A DNA stretch of 45,472 bases from Polyangiaceae bacterium (GCA_025937835.1 JAICQO010000053.1:1-45472), one strand, 5' to 3'. Shown: positions 1 through 8,168, counted from the first letter of the stretch. The notes: generated by a model from the sequence alone, not told the origin. Translations and numbers: made by a program.

Positions 1-2
1 CC

Positions 3-56
3 AGCGGAGGAGTGTTCGCGAAGCCGCACGACGAGCAGATGATCTTTTCCGTCTGA
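3..56 (+). CDS. 3' end of an upstream gene (partial)
   Basis: The first bases stay open in one frame for 17 codons and stop at TGA 54-56, giving a tail ending KPHDEQMIFSV. Codon third positions are mostly G or C, as in the neighbouring genes, and the other two forward frames give arginine-rich nonsense of the kind expected from a wrong frame. Too little is left to name a product. Confidence 0.45.
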   Translation, partial: SGGVFAKPHDEQMIFSV

Positions 57-61
57 GCCAT

Positions 62-111
62 CGAGAACCCAAAGGGTAGCTCTCGTAGGTCCTTCAGAGG
101 GGCGGTTTTTT
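62..111 (+). terminator. possible terminator after the truncated first gene
   Basis: CGAGA (62-66) plus ACCC (67-70) can pair with GGGT (74-77) plus TCTCG (81-85), leaving a 3-base loop and a 3-base bulge. A run of six T lies at 106-111, about 20 bases further on, which is further than in a classical intrinsic terminator. It sits just after the stop codon at 54-56 and before the next gene, so termination is plausible but not shown. Confidence 0.3.
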
Positions 112-194
112 GGCTATTCCAGTGTTGCTGTACACGCGCGCCGCTTCCCCGTGGGAACAACCCGAGAGTCCAGCTGTCGGAGGAGCTCAGCGCA

Positions 195-839
195 ATGGAA
201 AGTCCCGTCTCCGCGGTCGCGCCGGCACCTCCACCCGAAGCGGATCTGGCGGAGCTGCCGGCTCCTCGCCGGCCCTTTCGGCGCCTGACCTTCGCGGTGA
301 TGTCGCTGACCGGGCTCGCTTCGTTGCTGCTCTTGGCCGGGCTTCGGGGAGAGCTCTCGTACGCGCTCTCTGGCGGACGCCCGACCGACCTCGGCGAGCT
401 CTCACACGTGAAGCTCGAGCCTGCGCAGTCCAACACCTGGATCCGCGCCGAGGGCGCCTTGAGCGGCGAAGACGTGATCGGCTACCAGCGGCCGCTCGAC
501 GCGGACAGCTACCGGCTCGCGCGCGTCGAAGGCACCCGCAACGTGTGGGTGGAGTTGCGCGTACCGGAGGGCGCCGACGGGGCGCGTTTCATCGCGCCTT
601 CGTCGTTCGTGGGCCGGCTCTTTCCCGTGACCCGCGCGGGCGTGCGCTACGGCGCCTTGCCGGAAGCCGTGGCCGAGGCGGGCCGGCCGCCCTTGCCGAA
701 CGACGCCTGGCTGTTGATCGACGGAGAAGCGCCCGCCGGAACCCGCTGGGCACTCGGCCTGGGCGCGCTGCTCGTGGCCTTTGCCGCGTTCAACCTGCTC
801 GGCGTGCTGCACCTCGCGCAGCGCGTGCGCGACGCTTGA
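195..839 (+). CDS. Unknown membrane protein with two transmembrane segments
   Basis: A 214-residue protein I do not recognise. A Pro/Ala/Glu-rich N-terminus of about 30 residues is followed by a hydrophobic segment at about 33-50, a soluble domain of about 130 residues, a second hydrophobic segment at about 186-205 and a short basic tail. The layout suggests an inner-membrane protein with an extracytoplasmic middle domain. The start is well supported: GGAGGAG at 179-185 sits about 9 bases before ATG 195. A longer reading in another frame across the same stretch is arginine-rich and was discarded. No function is proposed. Confidence 0.8.
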   Translation: MESPVSAVAPAPPPEADLAELPAPRRPFRRLTFAVMSLTGLASLLLLAGLRGELSYALSGGRPTDLGELSHVKLEPAQSNTWIRAEGALSGEDVIGYQRPLDADSYRLARVEGTRNVWVELRVPEGADGARFIAPSSFVGRLFPVTRAGVRYGALPEAVAEAGRPPLPNDAWLLIDGEAPAGTRWALGLGALLVAFAAFNLLGVLHLAQRVRDA

Positions 840-901
840 TCTGAAGGGGAGCGCGCAACCGCGCGCGGGCTCGCTCCGATAGAGCCGGCAGGAGGTGTCC
901 T

Positions 902-1069
902 TTGCCTGATCGTATCGATTGCTCGTCGATGAGTCGCCCTGCGTGCTTGCCCGCTCTGGAGCCTGAGAGCGAGTCCACGGAAGAGCAGCAGGACCGCTAT
1001 GATTGTGTGAACGAGTGTATGAGCGGTCGCGGATTGCCGCTCGCCGTCGGGGGCACTGCGGTAGCGTAG
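902..1069 (+). CDS. Possible small Cys-containing protein (55 aa, TTG start)
   Basis: The roughly 370-base gap between the membrane protein and the oxidase contains a 55-codon frame that starts with TTG at 902, directly downstream of AGGAGGTG (890-897), an almost ideal ribosome binding site. The peptide has four cysteines (7, 15, 35, 39) and a Glu/Asp-rich centre, ending VGGTAVA. About 31% of third positions are A or T, higher than in neighbouring genes, so coding bias is only partly supportive. There is no signal peptide and no recognised family. The rest of the gap (840-901 and 1070-1206) shows nothing I can name. Confidence 0.35.
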   Translation: MPDRIDCSSMSRPACLPALEPESESTEEQQDRYDCVNECMSGRGLPLAVGGTAVA

Positions 1070-1206
1070 CCGGAGGTTATTGGGGTCGAACGCTGACGAT
1101 CCGCGTGCGCGGAGCCCCGGACCTCGCATTGCGCGGCCCACCCGGGCAGCTTCTGCGCTTGCAGGCTGATTTGCTGACGGCGTTCGAGGTGCGGTAGGAC
1201 GCGGCC

Positions 1207-2322
1207 ATGGCTCGAAGCAAGGCCCGGCAGCGCTGCGTGGTGATTGGCGGCGGGGTCATTGGTTGTTCGGTGGCGTGGGAGCTCGCGCGCCACGGCGTCG
1301 CCGTCACCGTGCTCGAACGCAGCGTGCCGGGCGCCGAGGCGTCGAGCGCCGCAGCGGGGATACTTGGCGCGCAGTTCGAGTGCAGCGAGCCCGGGCCGCT
1401 GTTCGAGCTCGCCTTGGAGAGCCGCGCCCTGCACGCGCCGTGGGCCAAGCGCCTCGCGCAGGCGACGGGTATCGACGTCGAGTACCGTGCTTCGGGGCTC
1501 CTGCACGTCGAGCTCGGCGCGGCTGCGCTGAAGCGCGTTCGAGACAGCTACGCGTTCCAGCGCAAGGCCGGCCAGCGCGTGGTCGAGCTCGGCGCGCGCG
1601 CGCTGCGTCAGCGCCTGCCGTCGATTTCGCCGAAGGCCGTCGGAGCGCTCCATTTCCCGGACGACGCGCGCGTCGATCCACCGGCGCTGTTCCGGGCTCT
1701 GCGGATCGCGGCGGAGCGCGCGGGCGCCGTGTTTCGCTCTGGCGCTTACGTGCGCCGCGTCGTCAGCGCGTCGGGACGCGTCGCGGGCGTCGAGCTCGAC
1801 GACGCGAGCGTAGTGCCGGCCACGGACGTGGTCGTCGCGGCGGGCAGCTGGAGCTCGCTCGTGGAGGGGGCGCCCTTGCCGTCGGGCGGCGTGGTGCCGG
1901 CGCGCGGGCAGATCGTCGAGCTGACTTTGCAAGCTCCGCTGTTCGACGCGGTCGTGCACGGGCCGCGCTGTTACCTCGTGCCGCGCGACGACGGCCGCGT
2001 GCTGATCGGCTCGACGCTCGAGTTCGTCGGCTACAAGCGCGAGGTGACGGCCGGCGCCGTGCGGGATCTGCTCGACGCGGCGATCGGGCTGTGTCCCGCG
2101 CTCGCCGACGCGCAGCTGTCGCGCAGCTGGTCGAGCTTTCGCCCGTACGTGAAGGGCGGCCTGCCCGCGATCGGTCCGACGGAAACGCAAGGGCTCGTGG
2201 TCGCGACCGGCCACTACCGAAACGGCATCCTGCTCGCGCCGATCACGGCCGAGCTCGTCGGAGCGCTGGTGCGCGGGCGGCGACCGAGCCTCGACCTCGC
2301 GGCCTTTTCGCCGGTGCGCTGA
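1207..2322 (+). CDS. thiO: ThiO-like glycine oxidase / DAO-family FAD oxidoreductase
   Basis: 371 residues, the usual length for ThiO. The N-terminus is a Rossmann FAD-binding segment: a beta strand, GGGVIG at 14-19, a helix and the acidic residue of VLER. The ASSAAAGILGAQ stretch and the C-terminal ATGHYRNGILLAPITAEL block are typical of the D-amino-acid oxidase/ThiO group. Glycine oxidase oxidises glycine to the imine used to build the thiazole ring of thiamine. No other thiamine gene lies in the window, so a general D-amino-acid or sarcosine-type oxidase remains possible. It converges on the sirtuin gene with 3 bases between the stops. Confidence 0.75.
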   Translation: MARSKARQRCVVIGGGVIGCSVAWELARHGVAVTVLERSVPGAEASSAAAGILGAQFECSEPGPLFELALESRALHAPWAKRLAQATGIDVEYRASGLLHVELGAAALKRVRDSYAFQRKAGQRVVELGARALRQRLPSISPKAVGALHFPDDARVDPPALFRALRIAAERAGAVFRSGAYVRRVVSASGRVAGVELDDASVVPATDVVVAAGSWSSLVEGAPLPSGGVVPARGQIVELTLQAPLFDAVVHGPRCYLVPRDDGRVLIGSTLEFVGYKREVTAGAVRDLLDAAIGLCPALADAQLSRSWSSFRPYVKGGLPAIGPTETQGLVVATGHYRNGILLAPITAELVGALVRGRRPSLDLAAFSPVR

Positions 2323-2340
2323 GCTTCAGCAGAGCCGGCG
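2309..2340. terminator. hairpin spanning the convergent thiO/sirtuin stops
   Basis: CGCCGG (2309-2314) pairs with CCGGCG (2335-2340), and inside it GCTGA (2318-2322) pairs with TCAGC (2326-2330). The structure covers both stop codons. No U tract follows in either direction, so it would be a GC-rich, possibly bidirectional terminator. Confidence 0.35.
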
Positions 2341-3162
2341 CGCCACCTGATCGAGCGTGCTCGCGGCGTCGCCGTCGACCTTCACCTCGGCCACGCCGTC
2401 GGCGCGCGTGTGACCGCGATTGACGACCGCGACGGGGATGCCGAGCCGCTCCGCCGCGCGCACGAAGCGGTACCCGGAGAACACCATCAGGGACGAGCCC
2501 ACCACCAGCAGCGACGCGGCACGCTCGAGCGCCGCCATCGCGCTCTCCACCCGCGCCTTCGGCACGTTTTCGCCGAAGAAGACCACGTCGGGTTTGAGCA
2601 TGCCGCCGCAAGCGCAGTCGGGGACCCGAAAACCACTGGTGTCGAGCTCGCCTGGATCGGCGTCGCCGTCCGGAGCGATGCGCGCGGGCAACGCCGTCCA
2701 CTCCGGATTCAAGCGAGCGAGCTCCCGCTGCAGCGTGGCGCGCGGCGTCCGTTCCCCGCACGAGAGACACGTCACCTGGTCGATGCGCCCGTGCAGGTCG
2801 ACGACGTTGCGAGCGCCTGCGGCTTGATGCAGCCCATCGACGTTCTGGGTAACTATCCCCGAGATGCGGCCCTGCCGTTCGAGGTCGGCGAGCGCCCGGT
2901 GCGCGCGGTTCGGCCGAGCTTCACCGAGCACCCGGAAGCCGAGCAAGCTGCGCGCCCAGTAGCGCCGGCGCGACGCTTCGGACCCCGTGAACTCGCGGAA
3001 CTGGATCGGCGGCGAGCGTTTCCAGTTGCCGAGCTCGTCGCGGTAGTCGGGGATGCCGGACTCGGTGCTGACACCGGCGCCCGTGAGCACGAGCGTGCCA
3101 CCGCGCTCGAGCAGCGCCGAAAGCCGCTCGAGAGGCGCGGGCGTGAGCTCGCTCGGTAGCAT
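2326..3162 (-). CDS. NAD-dependent protein deacylase, Sir2 family (class II-like)
   Basis: 278 residues with all sirtuin landmarks: GAGVSTESGIPDYR at 28-41 for NAD binding, TQNVDGLH at 105-112, catalytic His124 in VDLHG, a zinc site from Cys132, Cys135, Cys183 and Cys185, and KPDVVFFGE with VVGSSL later. STESGIPDYR rather than SAESGIP, and the FFGENVP segment, resemble class II (SIRT4-like) sirtuins rather than CobB. Sirtuins remove acyl groups from lysine using NAD; class II members may prefer acyl groups other than acetyl. Cytoplasmic, no signal peptide. The gene upstream (3170-3595) is on the same strand with 7 bases between, so the two may be co-transcribed. Confidence 0.9.
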   Translation of the reverse strand: MLPSELTPAPLERLSALLERGGTLVLTGAGVSTESGIPDYRDELGNWKRSPPIQFREFTGSEASRRRYWARSLLGFRVLGEARPNRAHRALADLERQGRISGIVTQNVDGLHQAAGARNVVDLHGRIDQVTCLSCGERTPRATLQRELARLNPEWTALPARIAPDGDADPGELDTSGFRVPDCACGGMLKPDVVFFGENVPKARVESAMAALERAASLLVVGSSLMVFSGYRFVRAAERLGIPVAVVNRGHTRADGVAEVKVDGDAASTLDQVARRLC

Positions 3163-3169
3163 CGGGTGC

Positions 3170-3595
3170 TCAGTCGAAACCGTCCGGCGTGCAGCCCTTG
3201 CCGCGGCAGCCCTTGACGTCGTAGGCGATCAGCTGCTGCGGGTTCTTGGCCCAGCAACCCTCGCGGCTAGTGTCGAAGGTAGCCTGGAAGCGTCGCTGTC
3301 CGGAGGCCGGGTTCGGAAAGATCGGGGACATGACCTTGTCGCCGCTCTTGAACTTGAGCCGGGCCACGAAGCGGAAGCGCGGGGTCGCGGGATCGGCGCC
3401 GCGGTAGTGATCCTGCGGGGCCGAAAAGTCGAGGCGATACTTGAGCACGCAGTCGTCGGCCTCGACCGTGACCTTGTGAAACTCGTGCCCGTGGACGCGG
3501 TTGCCGAAGCTCGCCGTCTGCGACCACGCGAGCGCGAGGCTCGAGCCGAGGAGCACGACGCCGGTCAGACAGGCTCGGAAGAGGGGCTGACGCAT
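3170..3595 (-). CDS. Secreted hypothetical protein
   Basis: 141 residues with a clear signal peptide: MRQPLF, a hydrophobic core CLTGVVLLGSSLALA, then a likely cut near ALAWSQ. The mature part is about 115 residues, rich in Phe, Arg and Lys, and has four cysteines (DDC, EGC, KGC, KGC) that could form two disulfides. The family is not recognised. It sits upstream of the sirtuin on the same strand. A periplasmic or secreted location is inferred. Confidence 0.75.
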   Translation of the reverse strand: MRQPLFRACLTGVVLLGSSLALAWSQTASFGNRVHGHEFHKVTVEADDCVLKYRLDFSAPQDHYRGADPATPRFRFVARLKFKSGDKVMSPIFPNPASGQRRFQATFDTSREGCWAKNPQQLIAYDVKGCRGKGCTPDGFD

Positions 3596-3637
3596 TCCGG
3601 AGAAGATAGCGCAACGGCGCTCTGGTAGCTTTCACGC

Positions 3638-3910
3638 ATGGTCAGGGACAACCCCGCGCTGAATCGCTTCGAGCTCGAACAGGACGCCCTGGTCGCGTTT
3701 TCAGCCTACCGCCGCGAACCCGGGCGCATCACCATCACCCACACCGAGGTTCCGGACGCGTTCCGCGGTCAGGGGATCGGTTCGAAGCTCGCTCGGGGGG
3801 CGCTCGATCTGGTGCGCGCGAGCGGAGACCAGCTGGTGGCGCGTTGCCCGTTCATCGCCGCCTACATCGAGAAACACCCGGAGTATCGGGACTTACTGGC
3901 GCCGCACTGA
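3638..3910 (+). CDS. Small GNAT-like acetyltransferase (YidJ/GTPase-free acetyltransf_CG type)
   Basis: 90 residues containing VPDAFRGQGIGSKLARGALD, which matches the acetyl-CoA pyrophosphate loop (Q/RxxGxG/A) of GNAT enzymes, followed by ARCPFIAAYIEKHPEYRDL, the typical end of the short, stand-alone GNAT-like proteins of about 90-100 residues. These are compact cytoplasmic proteins and their substrates are mostly unknown. It is read divergently from the secreted protein gene, with 42 bases between the starts. Confidence 0.85.
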   Translation: MVRDNPALNRFELEQDALVAFSAYRREPGRITITHTEVPDAFRGQGIGSKLARGALDLVRASGDQLVARCPFIAAYIEKHPEYRDLLAPH

Positions 3911-3952
3911 GGCGGGTTGCGCCCGAAGCGTAACGGCTCTACCAGAGCCCGC

Positions 3953-4153
3953 ATGAAGGAGCTCGTGTCTCAACTGGTTGCCCGAGCCGACTTGAGTGAA
4001 GCGCAGGCTGCGAAGGTGGCCGAGGTCGTGCGCAGTTTCCTCGCCTCGAAGCTTCCGGAAGCGCTGCGCGGTCCGGTCGACAGCGCGCTCACCGGCCAGG
4101 CCGTGGACAGCGGGCTCGACCAGCTCAAGGGGCTGGCCGGAAAGCTGTTCTGA
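3953..4153 (+). CDS. Small helical hypothetical protein
   Basis: 66 residues from ATG 3953; an in-frame TTG at 3917 would add 12 basic residues but lies only 7 bases after the previous stop and has no obvious ribosome binding site. The sequence (KELVSQLVARADLSEAQAAK, then VRSFLASKLPEAL and LDQLKGLAGKLF) is typical of small two- or three-helix bacterial proteins related to DUF2267/DUF937-like or EF-hand-free helical domains, but I cannot assign the family. The following 112 bases before purM contain nothing I recognise. Confidence 0.65.
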   Translation: MKELVSQLVARADLSEAQAAKVAEVVRSFLASKLPEALRGPVDSALTGQAVDSGLDQLKGLAGKLF

Positions 4154-4265
4154 GCAGCCGCCGCTCTTCCCGGCGCTCTGAAAATAGCTCAACTGCGCGA
4201 AACCTCCGGAGAAAGCCGGTGGCCCGGTGGACCTGCGCGGTGCTGTCGGCTATGACCGGCCCGCG

Positions 4266-5315
4266 ATGAGCGTTACGTACCGCGATGCGGGAGTCGATAT
4301 CGACGCGGGCGACGAGCTCGTGGAGCGGATCAAGCCGCTGGCGAAGAGCACGCGGATCCCGGAGGTCGTCGCCGACGTCGGGGGGTTCGCGGGCCTGTGC
4401 GCGCTGCCGAGCGACATCGAGGATCCGCTGCTCGTGAGCGGCACCGACGGCGTCGGCACCAAGATCCAGCTGCCGTTCGCGACCGGCAAGCACGACACGA
4501 TCGGCATCGATCTCGTGGCCATGAGCGTCAACGACGTGATCACGACCGGCGCGCGCCCGCTGTTTTTCCTCGACTACTTCGCGTGCGGCAAGCTCGACGT
4601 GAACATCGCAGAGCAAGTCATTTCCGGGATCGCCGAGGGCTGCCGGCAATCGGGCTGCGCGCTGCTCGGCGGCGAGACGGCGGAACACCCCGGCGGCTTC
4701 GCGGACGGTGAGTACGAGCTCGCTGGGTTCGCGGTCGGCGTGGTGTCGCGGCGCGGCGTGCTCGGGCCCCAGCGCGTGAAGGCAGGCGATCGCCTGCTCG
4801 CGGTGGCCTCGAGCGGGCTCCACTCGAACGGCTTTTCGCTGGCGCGGCGCGTGTTGCTCGAGCTCTCGGGCCTCCGCCTCGATCAGAAGTTGCCCGAGCT
4901 CGACGGCGCGAGCGTCGGCGAGGCGTTGCTCGTCCCCACCAAGATCTACGCGCGCGCGGTGAAGGCGCTGCAGAGCGCGCTCGGCGCGGACCTGCACGCG
5001 CTCTGTCACATCACGGGCGGCGGCTTGCCCGGCAACCTGCCGCGCGTTCTGCCCAAAGGCACGCTCGCCAAGATCACGGAGCAGCCGCCCGTGCCCGCGA
5101 TCTTCAAGTTGATCGAGGCGCGCGGGCCGGTCGAAAAGGACGAGATGCGGCGGACGTTCAACCTGGGCGTGGGCCTGGTGGTGGTGGTCTCCGCCCCGGC
5201 CTACGAGCGAGCGCGCGAGGCGCTGGTCGCCGCGGGCGAGCAGGTGTTCCCGCTCGGCGCGGTGGAAGCGGCGGACGACGGCGCGGAGCCGAGCGTGGTC
5301 TACGTCGAGGGCTGA
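4266..5315 (+). CDS. purM: Phosphoribosylformylglycinamidine cyclo-ligase (AIR synthase)
   Basis: 349 residues. PurM closes FGAM to AIR with ATP, the fifth step of purine synthesis, in the cytoplasm. Hallmarks are YRDAGVDI at the start, SGTDGVGTKIQL, AMSVNDV, GGETAEHPGGF, ASSGLHSNGFSL, CHITGGGLPGNLPRVLP and FNLGVGLV. An in-frame start 39 bases upstream exists, but ATG 4266 gives the normal N-terminus beginning MSVTYRDAGVDI. purN follows after 2 bases, so the two are clearly an operon. purL is in the same window but at 26.6-30.6 kb and on the other strand. Confidence 0.97.
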   Translation: MSVTYRDAGVDIDAGDELVERIKPLAKSTRIPEVVADVGGFAGLCALPSDIEDPLLVSGTDGVGTKIQLPFATGKHDTIGIDLVAMSVNDVITTGARPLFFLDYFACGKLDVNIAEQVISGIAEGCRQSGCALLGGETAEHPGGFADGEYELAGFAVGVVSRRGVLGPQRVKAGDRLLAVASSGLHSNGFSLARRVLLELSGLRLDQKLPELDGASVGEALLVPTKIYARAVKALQSALGADLHALCHITGGGLPGNLPRVLPKGTLAKITEQPPVPAIFKLIEARGPVEKDEMRRTFNLGVGLVVVVSAPAYERAREALVAAGEQVFPLGAVEAADDGAEPSVVYVEG

Positions 5316-5317
5316 GC

Positions 5318-5917
5318 GTGGCGCGGCTCCGTCTCGGCGTGCTGGTGTCCGGGAACGGCACCAATCTGCAAGCGATCCTCGACGCGGCGCGCGCGGGTCG
5401 AATCGACGCCGACGTGGGCGTCGTGATCAGCAACCAGCCCGGAGCCTACGCGCTGTCGCGGGCCGAGAGCGCGGGCGTGAAGGCGGTGTCGCTGCCTCAC
5501 AAGGGTTTCGCTTCGCGCGAGGCGTTCGACGTCGCGCTCGCCGACGAGCTCCGCCGCGAGCGAGTCGAGTGGGTGGTGCTGGCCGGGTTCATGCGCCTGC
5601 TCACGCCCGGGTTCCTCGCGGCCTTTCCCCAGCGCGTTATCAACATCCACCCCTCGCTGTTGCCGGCGTTTCCCGGCACGCACGCGATCCGTGACGCGCT
5701 CGCATACGGAGTGCGCGTGACGGGCTGCACCGTGCACCTGGTCGACGAGGGCGTCGATACCGGGCCGATCCTGGACCAGCGCGCCGTCCGCGTGGAGGAC
5801 GGCGACAGCGAGCAGACGCTGGCCGAGCGAATGCACCGCGCCGAGCACGAGCTGTACGTCGACGTGCTGGCGCGGCTCGCCCAGGGTCGCTTGCGCTTGC
5901 CGGCGGCACAGGGCTGA
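5318..5917 (+). CDS. purN: Phosphoribosylglycinamide formyltransferase (GART)
   Basis: 199 residues from a GTG start. It transfers the formyl group of 10-formyl-tetrahydrofolate to GAR, the third step of purine synthesis. The N-terminal LVSGNGTNLQAILDA is the GAR-binding loop; the catalytic trio is Asn109 and His111 in INIHPSLLPAF and Asp147 in DEGVDTGP. The length is close to the usual 190-215. The gene begins 2 bases after purM and its TGA overlaps the ATG of the following oxidoreductase (TGATG at 5915-5919), so translational coupling is likely. Confidence 0.97.
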   Translation: MARLRLGVLVSGNGTNLQAILDAARAGRIDADVGVVISNQPGAYALSRAESAGVKAVSLPHKGFASREAFDVALADELRRERVEWVVLAGFMRLLTPGFLAAFPQRVINIHPSLLPAFPGTHAIRDALAYGVRVTGCTVHLVDEGVDTGPILDQRAVRVEDGDSEQTLAERMHRAEHELYVDVLARLAQGRLRLPAAQG

Positions 5918-7506
5918 TGCCGTCGCGTTTCTACGACGTGGTCGTGCTCGGTCGCTCGCTCGGCGCGCTGACCGCGGCCGTGCTGCTGTCGCGCCGCGAT
6001 TTTCGGGTGTTGCTCGCGGGCCAGGGTCAACGCCCGCAGACCTATCGCTACGAAGGGCGGCTGCTCGCGCGCCGCACCTTCGCGCTGCTCTCGGGTTCGT
6101 CGCCCGCGTTCCGGCGGATGCTCGAGGAGCTCGCGCAGATCCCGCAGTTTCGCCGGCGCACGCAGCATCTGGATCCGATGTTCACGCTGCTCTGTGACGG
6201 ACGGCGGATCGAGGTGCCGCCGGACATGGACCTGTTCGCGCGCGAGGTGGACCGCGAGTTCGCGGAGGTGCGCCAGCTCGTGGACGAGCTCTACACCACC
6301 GTCGCGCACGTCAACGCGGGCGCCGATGCCGCGTTCGAGCGCGAAGGCGTGTGGCCGCCGGCGACGCTCTGGGAGCGGCTCGAGACCGGCCGCGTCGCGT
6401 ACGCGATGCCGTTCGCGCGTGGCGACAAGGGCCACGACCTGCTCGGCAAGTTTCCGCGCGGGCACGCGTTCCGCGAGCTCGTCACCGTCCCCGTCGAGTT
6501 CGCGACGCACCTGTCGCAGTCGTCGCAGTCGTCCCAGTCGGCCGCGGAGCTGCCGGCGCTGGCGCTGGCGCGGCTGCACGGCGCCTGGACGCGCGGGATT
6601 TCTGCGCTCGGGCAGAGCGAAGACGGGCTCTCGGAGTTCTTGATGGAGCGCATCGAGGCGCACGGCGGGGTGCTCGATCTCGCCGGCAAGGCGCACTCGA
6701 TCCTGATCAAGCGCGGCCAGCTGCACGGGGTCTGGATCGACGGCGCGGACGATCCGCTCGGAGCCGGCGCGGTGATCTCGGATCAATCCGGGGAGGCGCT
6801 CGCCGAGCTCAGCGGGGGCGAGGGTGTCACCCGCAGCGCGCGCCGAGATTGGCCGAAGATCAGCACCGCAGCAGGCCGGTTCGTGACGAGCCTCGTGGTC
6901 CGGCGCGAGCTGTTGCCGGCGCCGCTCGGCAAGATCGCCTTCGTGTTGCCGAAGAGCGAGGGCCGGCGCGATCCGCGGCGCCCCACCGTGCGGCTCGAGG
7001 TGCTCGATCCGCTCGATTTTCCGGATCCGCACCCGAAGGCGGCGGAGGAGCTGTTGCTGGTGGCGGAGATGCTATTGCCGTCGCGCGGTGCGCTGACCTT
7101 GCTCGAGGCTCGCGAGGCGGTGTTGTCGTCGCTGCGCGAGGCCTTGCCGTTCCTGGACGAGCACCTCGTCTGCGTGGATTCACCGCACGACGGGCTGCCG
7201 CTCTACGACTACGAGGGCGGAACGCGGCGCGAGGTGGAGCGCGTGCGGTTGACGCGCGCGGCGGCCACGCCCGAGCCCATGGAACGCCAGATCAGCATCG
7301 ATCGCGCGGGCTACCTGGATTTGTCGGGAGAGCCGCTGCGGGGTCCGATCCCGGGCACGTACCTGGTCGGCAAGACGGTGTTGCCGGCGTTGGGTCAAGA
7401 AGGCGAGCTGCTCGCGGGCACGAGCGTGGCGCGGATCATCACGCGCAAGGATCGCGCGCGGCAACGCATGCGCCATCAGATGTGGAGCCGAGCCGAGACT
7501 CAGTGA
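5917..7506 (+). CDS. Phytoene-dehydrogenase-like FAD/NAD(P) oxidoreductase
   Basis: 529 residues. The N-terminal beta-alpha-beta unit (VVVLGRSLGALTAAVLLSRR at about 8-27) and the C-terminal GTYLVGKTVLPALGQEGELL block, the FAD-ribityl contact of phytoene desaturase and related proteins, place it in that broad family. The dinucleotide loop reads GRSLGA rather than the standard GxGxxG, so two of the three glycines are replaced. A short Ser-Gln repeat (SQSSQSSQS, encoded at 6514-6540) interrupts the middle. There is no carotenoid gene nearby; the 1-base coupling to purN suggests co-expression, not a shared pathway. The substrate is unknown. Confidence 0.7.
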   Translation: MPSRFYDVVVLGRSLGALTAAVLLSRRDFRVLLAGQGQRPQTYRYEGRLLARRTFALLSGSSPAFRRMLEELAQIPQFRRRTQHLDPMFTLLCDGRRIEVPPDMDLFAREVDREFAEVRQLVDELYTTVAHVNAGADAAFEREGVWPPATLWERLETGRVAYAMPFARGDKGHDLLGKFPRGHAFRELVTVPVEFATHLSQSSQSSQSAAELPALALARLHGAWTRGISALGQSEDGLSEFLMERIEAHGGVLDLAGKAHSILIKRGQLHGVWIDGADDPLGAGAVISDQSGEALAELSGGEGVTRSARRDWPKISTAAGRFVTSLVVRRELLPAPLGKIAFVLPKSEGRRDPRRPTVRLEVLDPLDFPDPHPKAAEELLLVAEMLLPSRGALTLLEAREAVLSSLREALPFLDEHLVCVDSPHDGLPLYDYEGGTRREVERVRLTRAAATPEPMERQISIDRAGYLDLSGEPLRGPIPGTYLVGKTVLPALGQEGELLAGTSVARIITRKDRARQRMRHQMWSRAETQ

Positions 7507-7525
7507 GTCCGGAAGGGGTCGAGTC

Positions 7526-8107
7526 ATGAGCGTTCGGATCATCGCCGGCAGTCTGCGGGGGCGCGTGCTGAAGACCCCCGAAGGGCTCTCCACTCGGCCG
7601 ACCCTGGCGCGCGCGCGGGAGGCGATGTTCTCGATCCTCGCCAGCGTGGAGGGTGCGAGCGTGCTCGACCTGTACGCGGGCAGCGGCGCGCTCGGGATCG
7701 AGAGCTTGTCGCGCGGGGCAGAACGCGCCCTGTTCGTCGAGGACGACCGGCGCGCGCTGGATTGCTTGCGCGACAACGTCGAGAAGCTCGGGCTCGCGGC
7801 GCAGACGCGAGTCTTCGCCGTGAGCGCGGAGGACGCGCCGCGCGTGCTCGGCAGGGACGTCGCGCTCGACCTCGTGTTCTGCGACCCGCCCTGGCCGGAC
7901 ATGGATGGCGCGCTCGCTGCCCTCTCCGCGCTCGTGCCGCGGCTTCGCGACGGCGCGCGTGTCGTGCTCGAGCATCCGGCCAAGCGCGCGGTCGAAATCG
8001 CCGGGCTCGCCGCGGTGGATACTCGCCGCTGGGGCGACACGGGCGCGACGTTCTTCGAGCTCGCGCGCCAAGGTCATTCACGGATTGCCGACCACGTGGC
8101 CGGGTAG
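7526..8107 (+). CDS. rsmD: 16S rRNA (guanine(966)-N2)-methyltransferase
   Basis: 193 residues. RsmD methylates G966 of 16S rRNA with S-adenosylmethionine during small-subunit assembly. The N-terminal RIIAGSLRGRVLKTP and STRPTLARAREAMFSIL are diagnostic, LDLYAGSGALGIES at 48-61 is SAM motif I, and DPPW at 120-123 is the catalytic motif IV. GGAAGGGG lies just before ATG 7526. The gene follows the oxidoreductase after 19 bases. The usual partner coaD is not next to it here. Confidence 0.93.
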   Translation: MSVRIIAGSLRGRVLKTPEGLSTRPTLARAREAMFSILASVEGASVLDLYAGSGALGIESLSRGAERALFVEDDRRALDCLRDNVEKLGLAAQTRVFAVSAEDAPRVLGRDVALDLVFCDPPWPDMDGALAALSALVPRLRDGARVVLEHPAKRAVEIAGLAAVDTRRWGDTGATFFELARQGHSRIADHVAG

Positions 8108-8168
8108 CGGCTGCGACCGCCAAATCCTGGCGATCGCGGCGCGACCTTCGCGCGCACACATGGGCCCC

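Noticed and set aside
110-844. Longer plus-strand frame over the first membrane protein gene
   Set aside because: Its protein is arginine-rich and lacks any family pattern; the overlapping frame from 195 has a good ribosome binding site and transmembrane segments.
997-2214. Long minus-strand frame across the glycine oxidase gene
   Set aside because: High-GC sequence often gives long open antisense frames; the plus-strand protein has all ThiO motifs.
6514-6540. Tandem CAGTCGTCG-type repeat
   Set aside because: It only encodes a short Ser-Gln repeat inside the FAD oxidoreductase; too small to be more than slippage.
5497-7032. Long minus-strand frame over purN and the FAD protein
   Set aside because: It is antisense to two supported genes and has no recognised motif.
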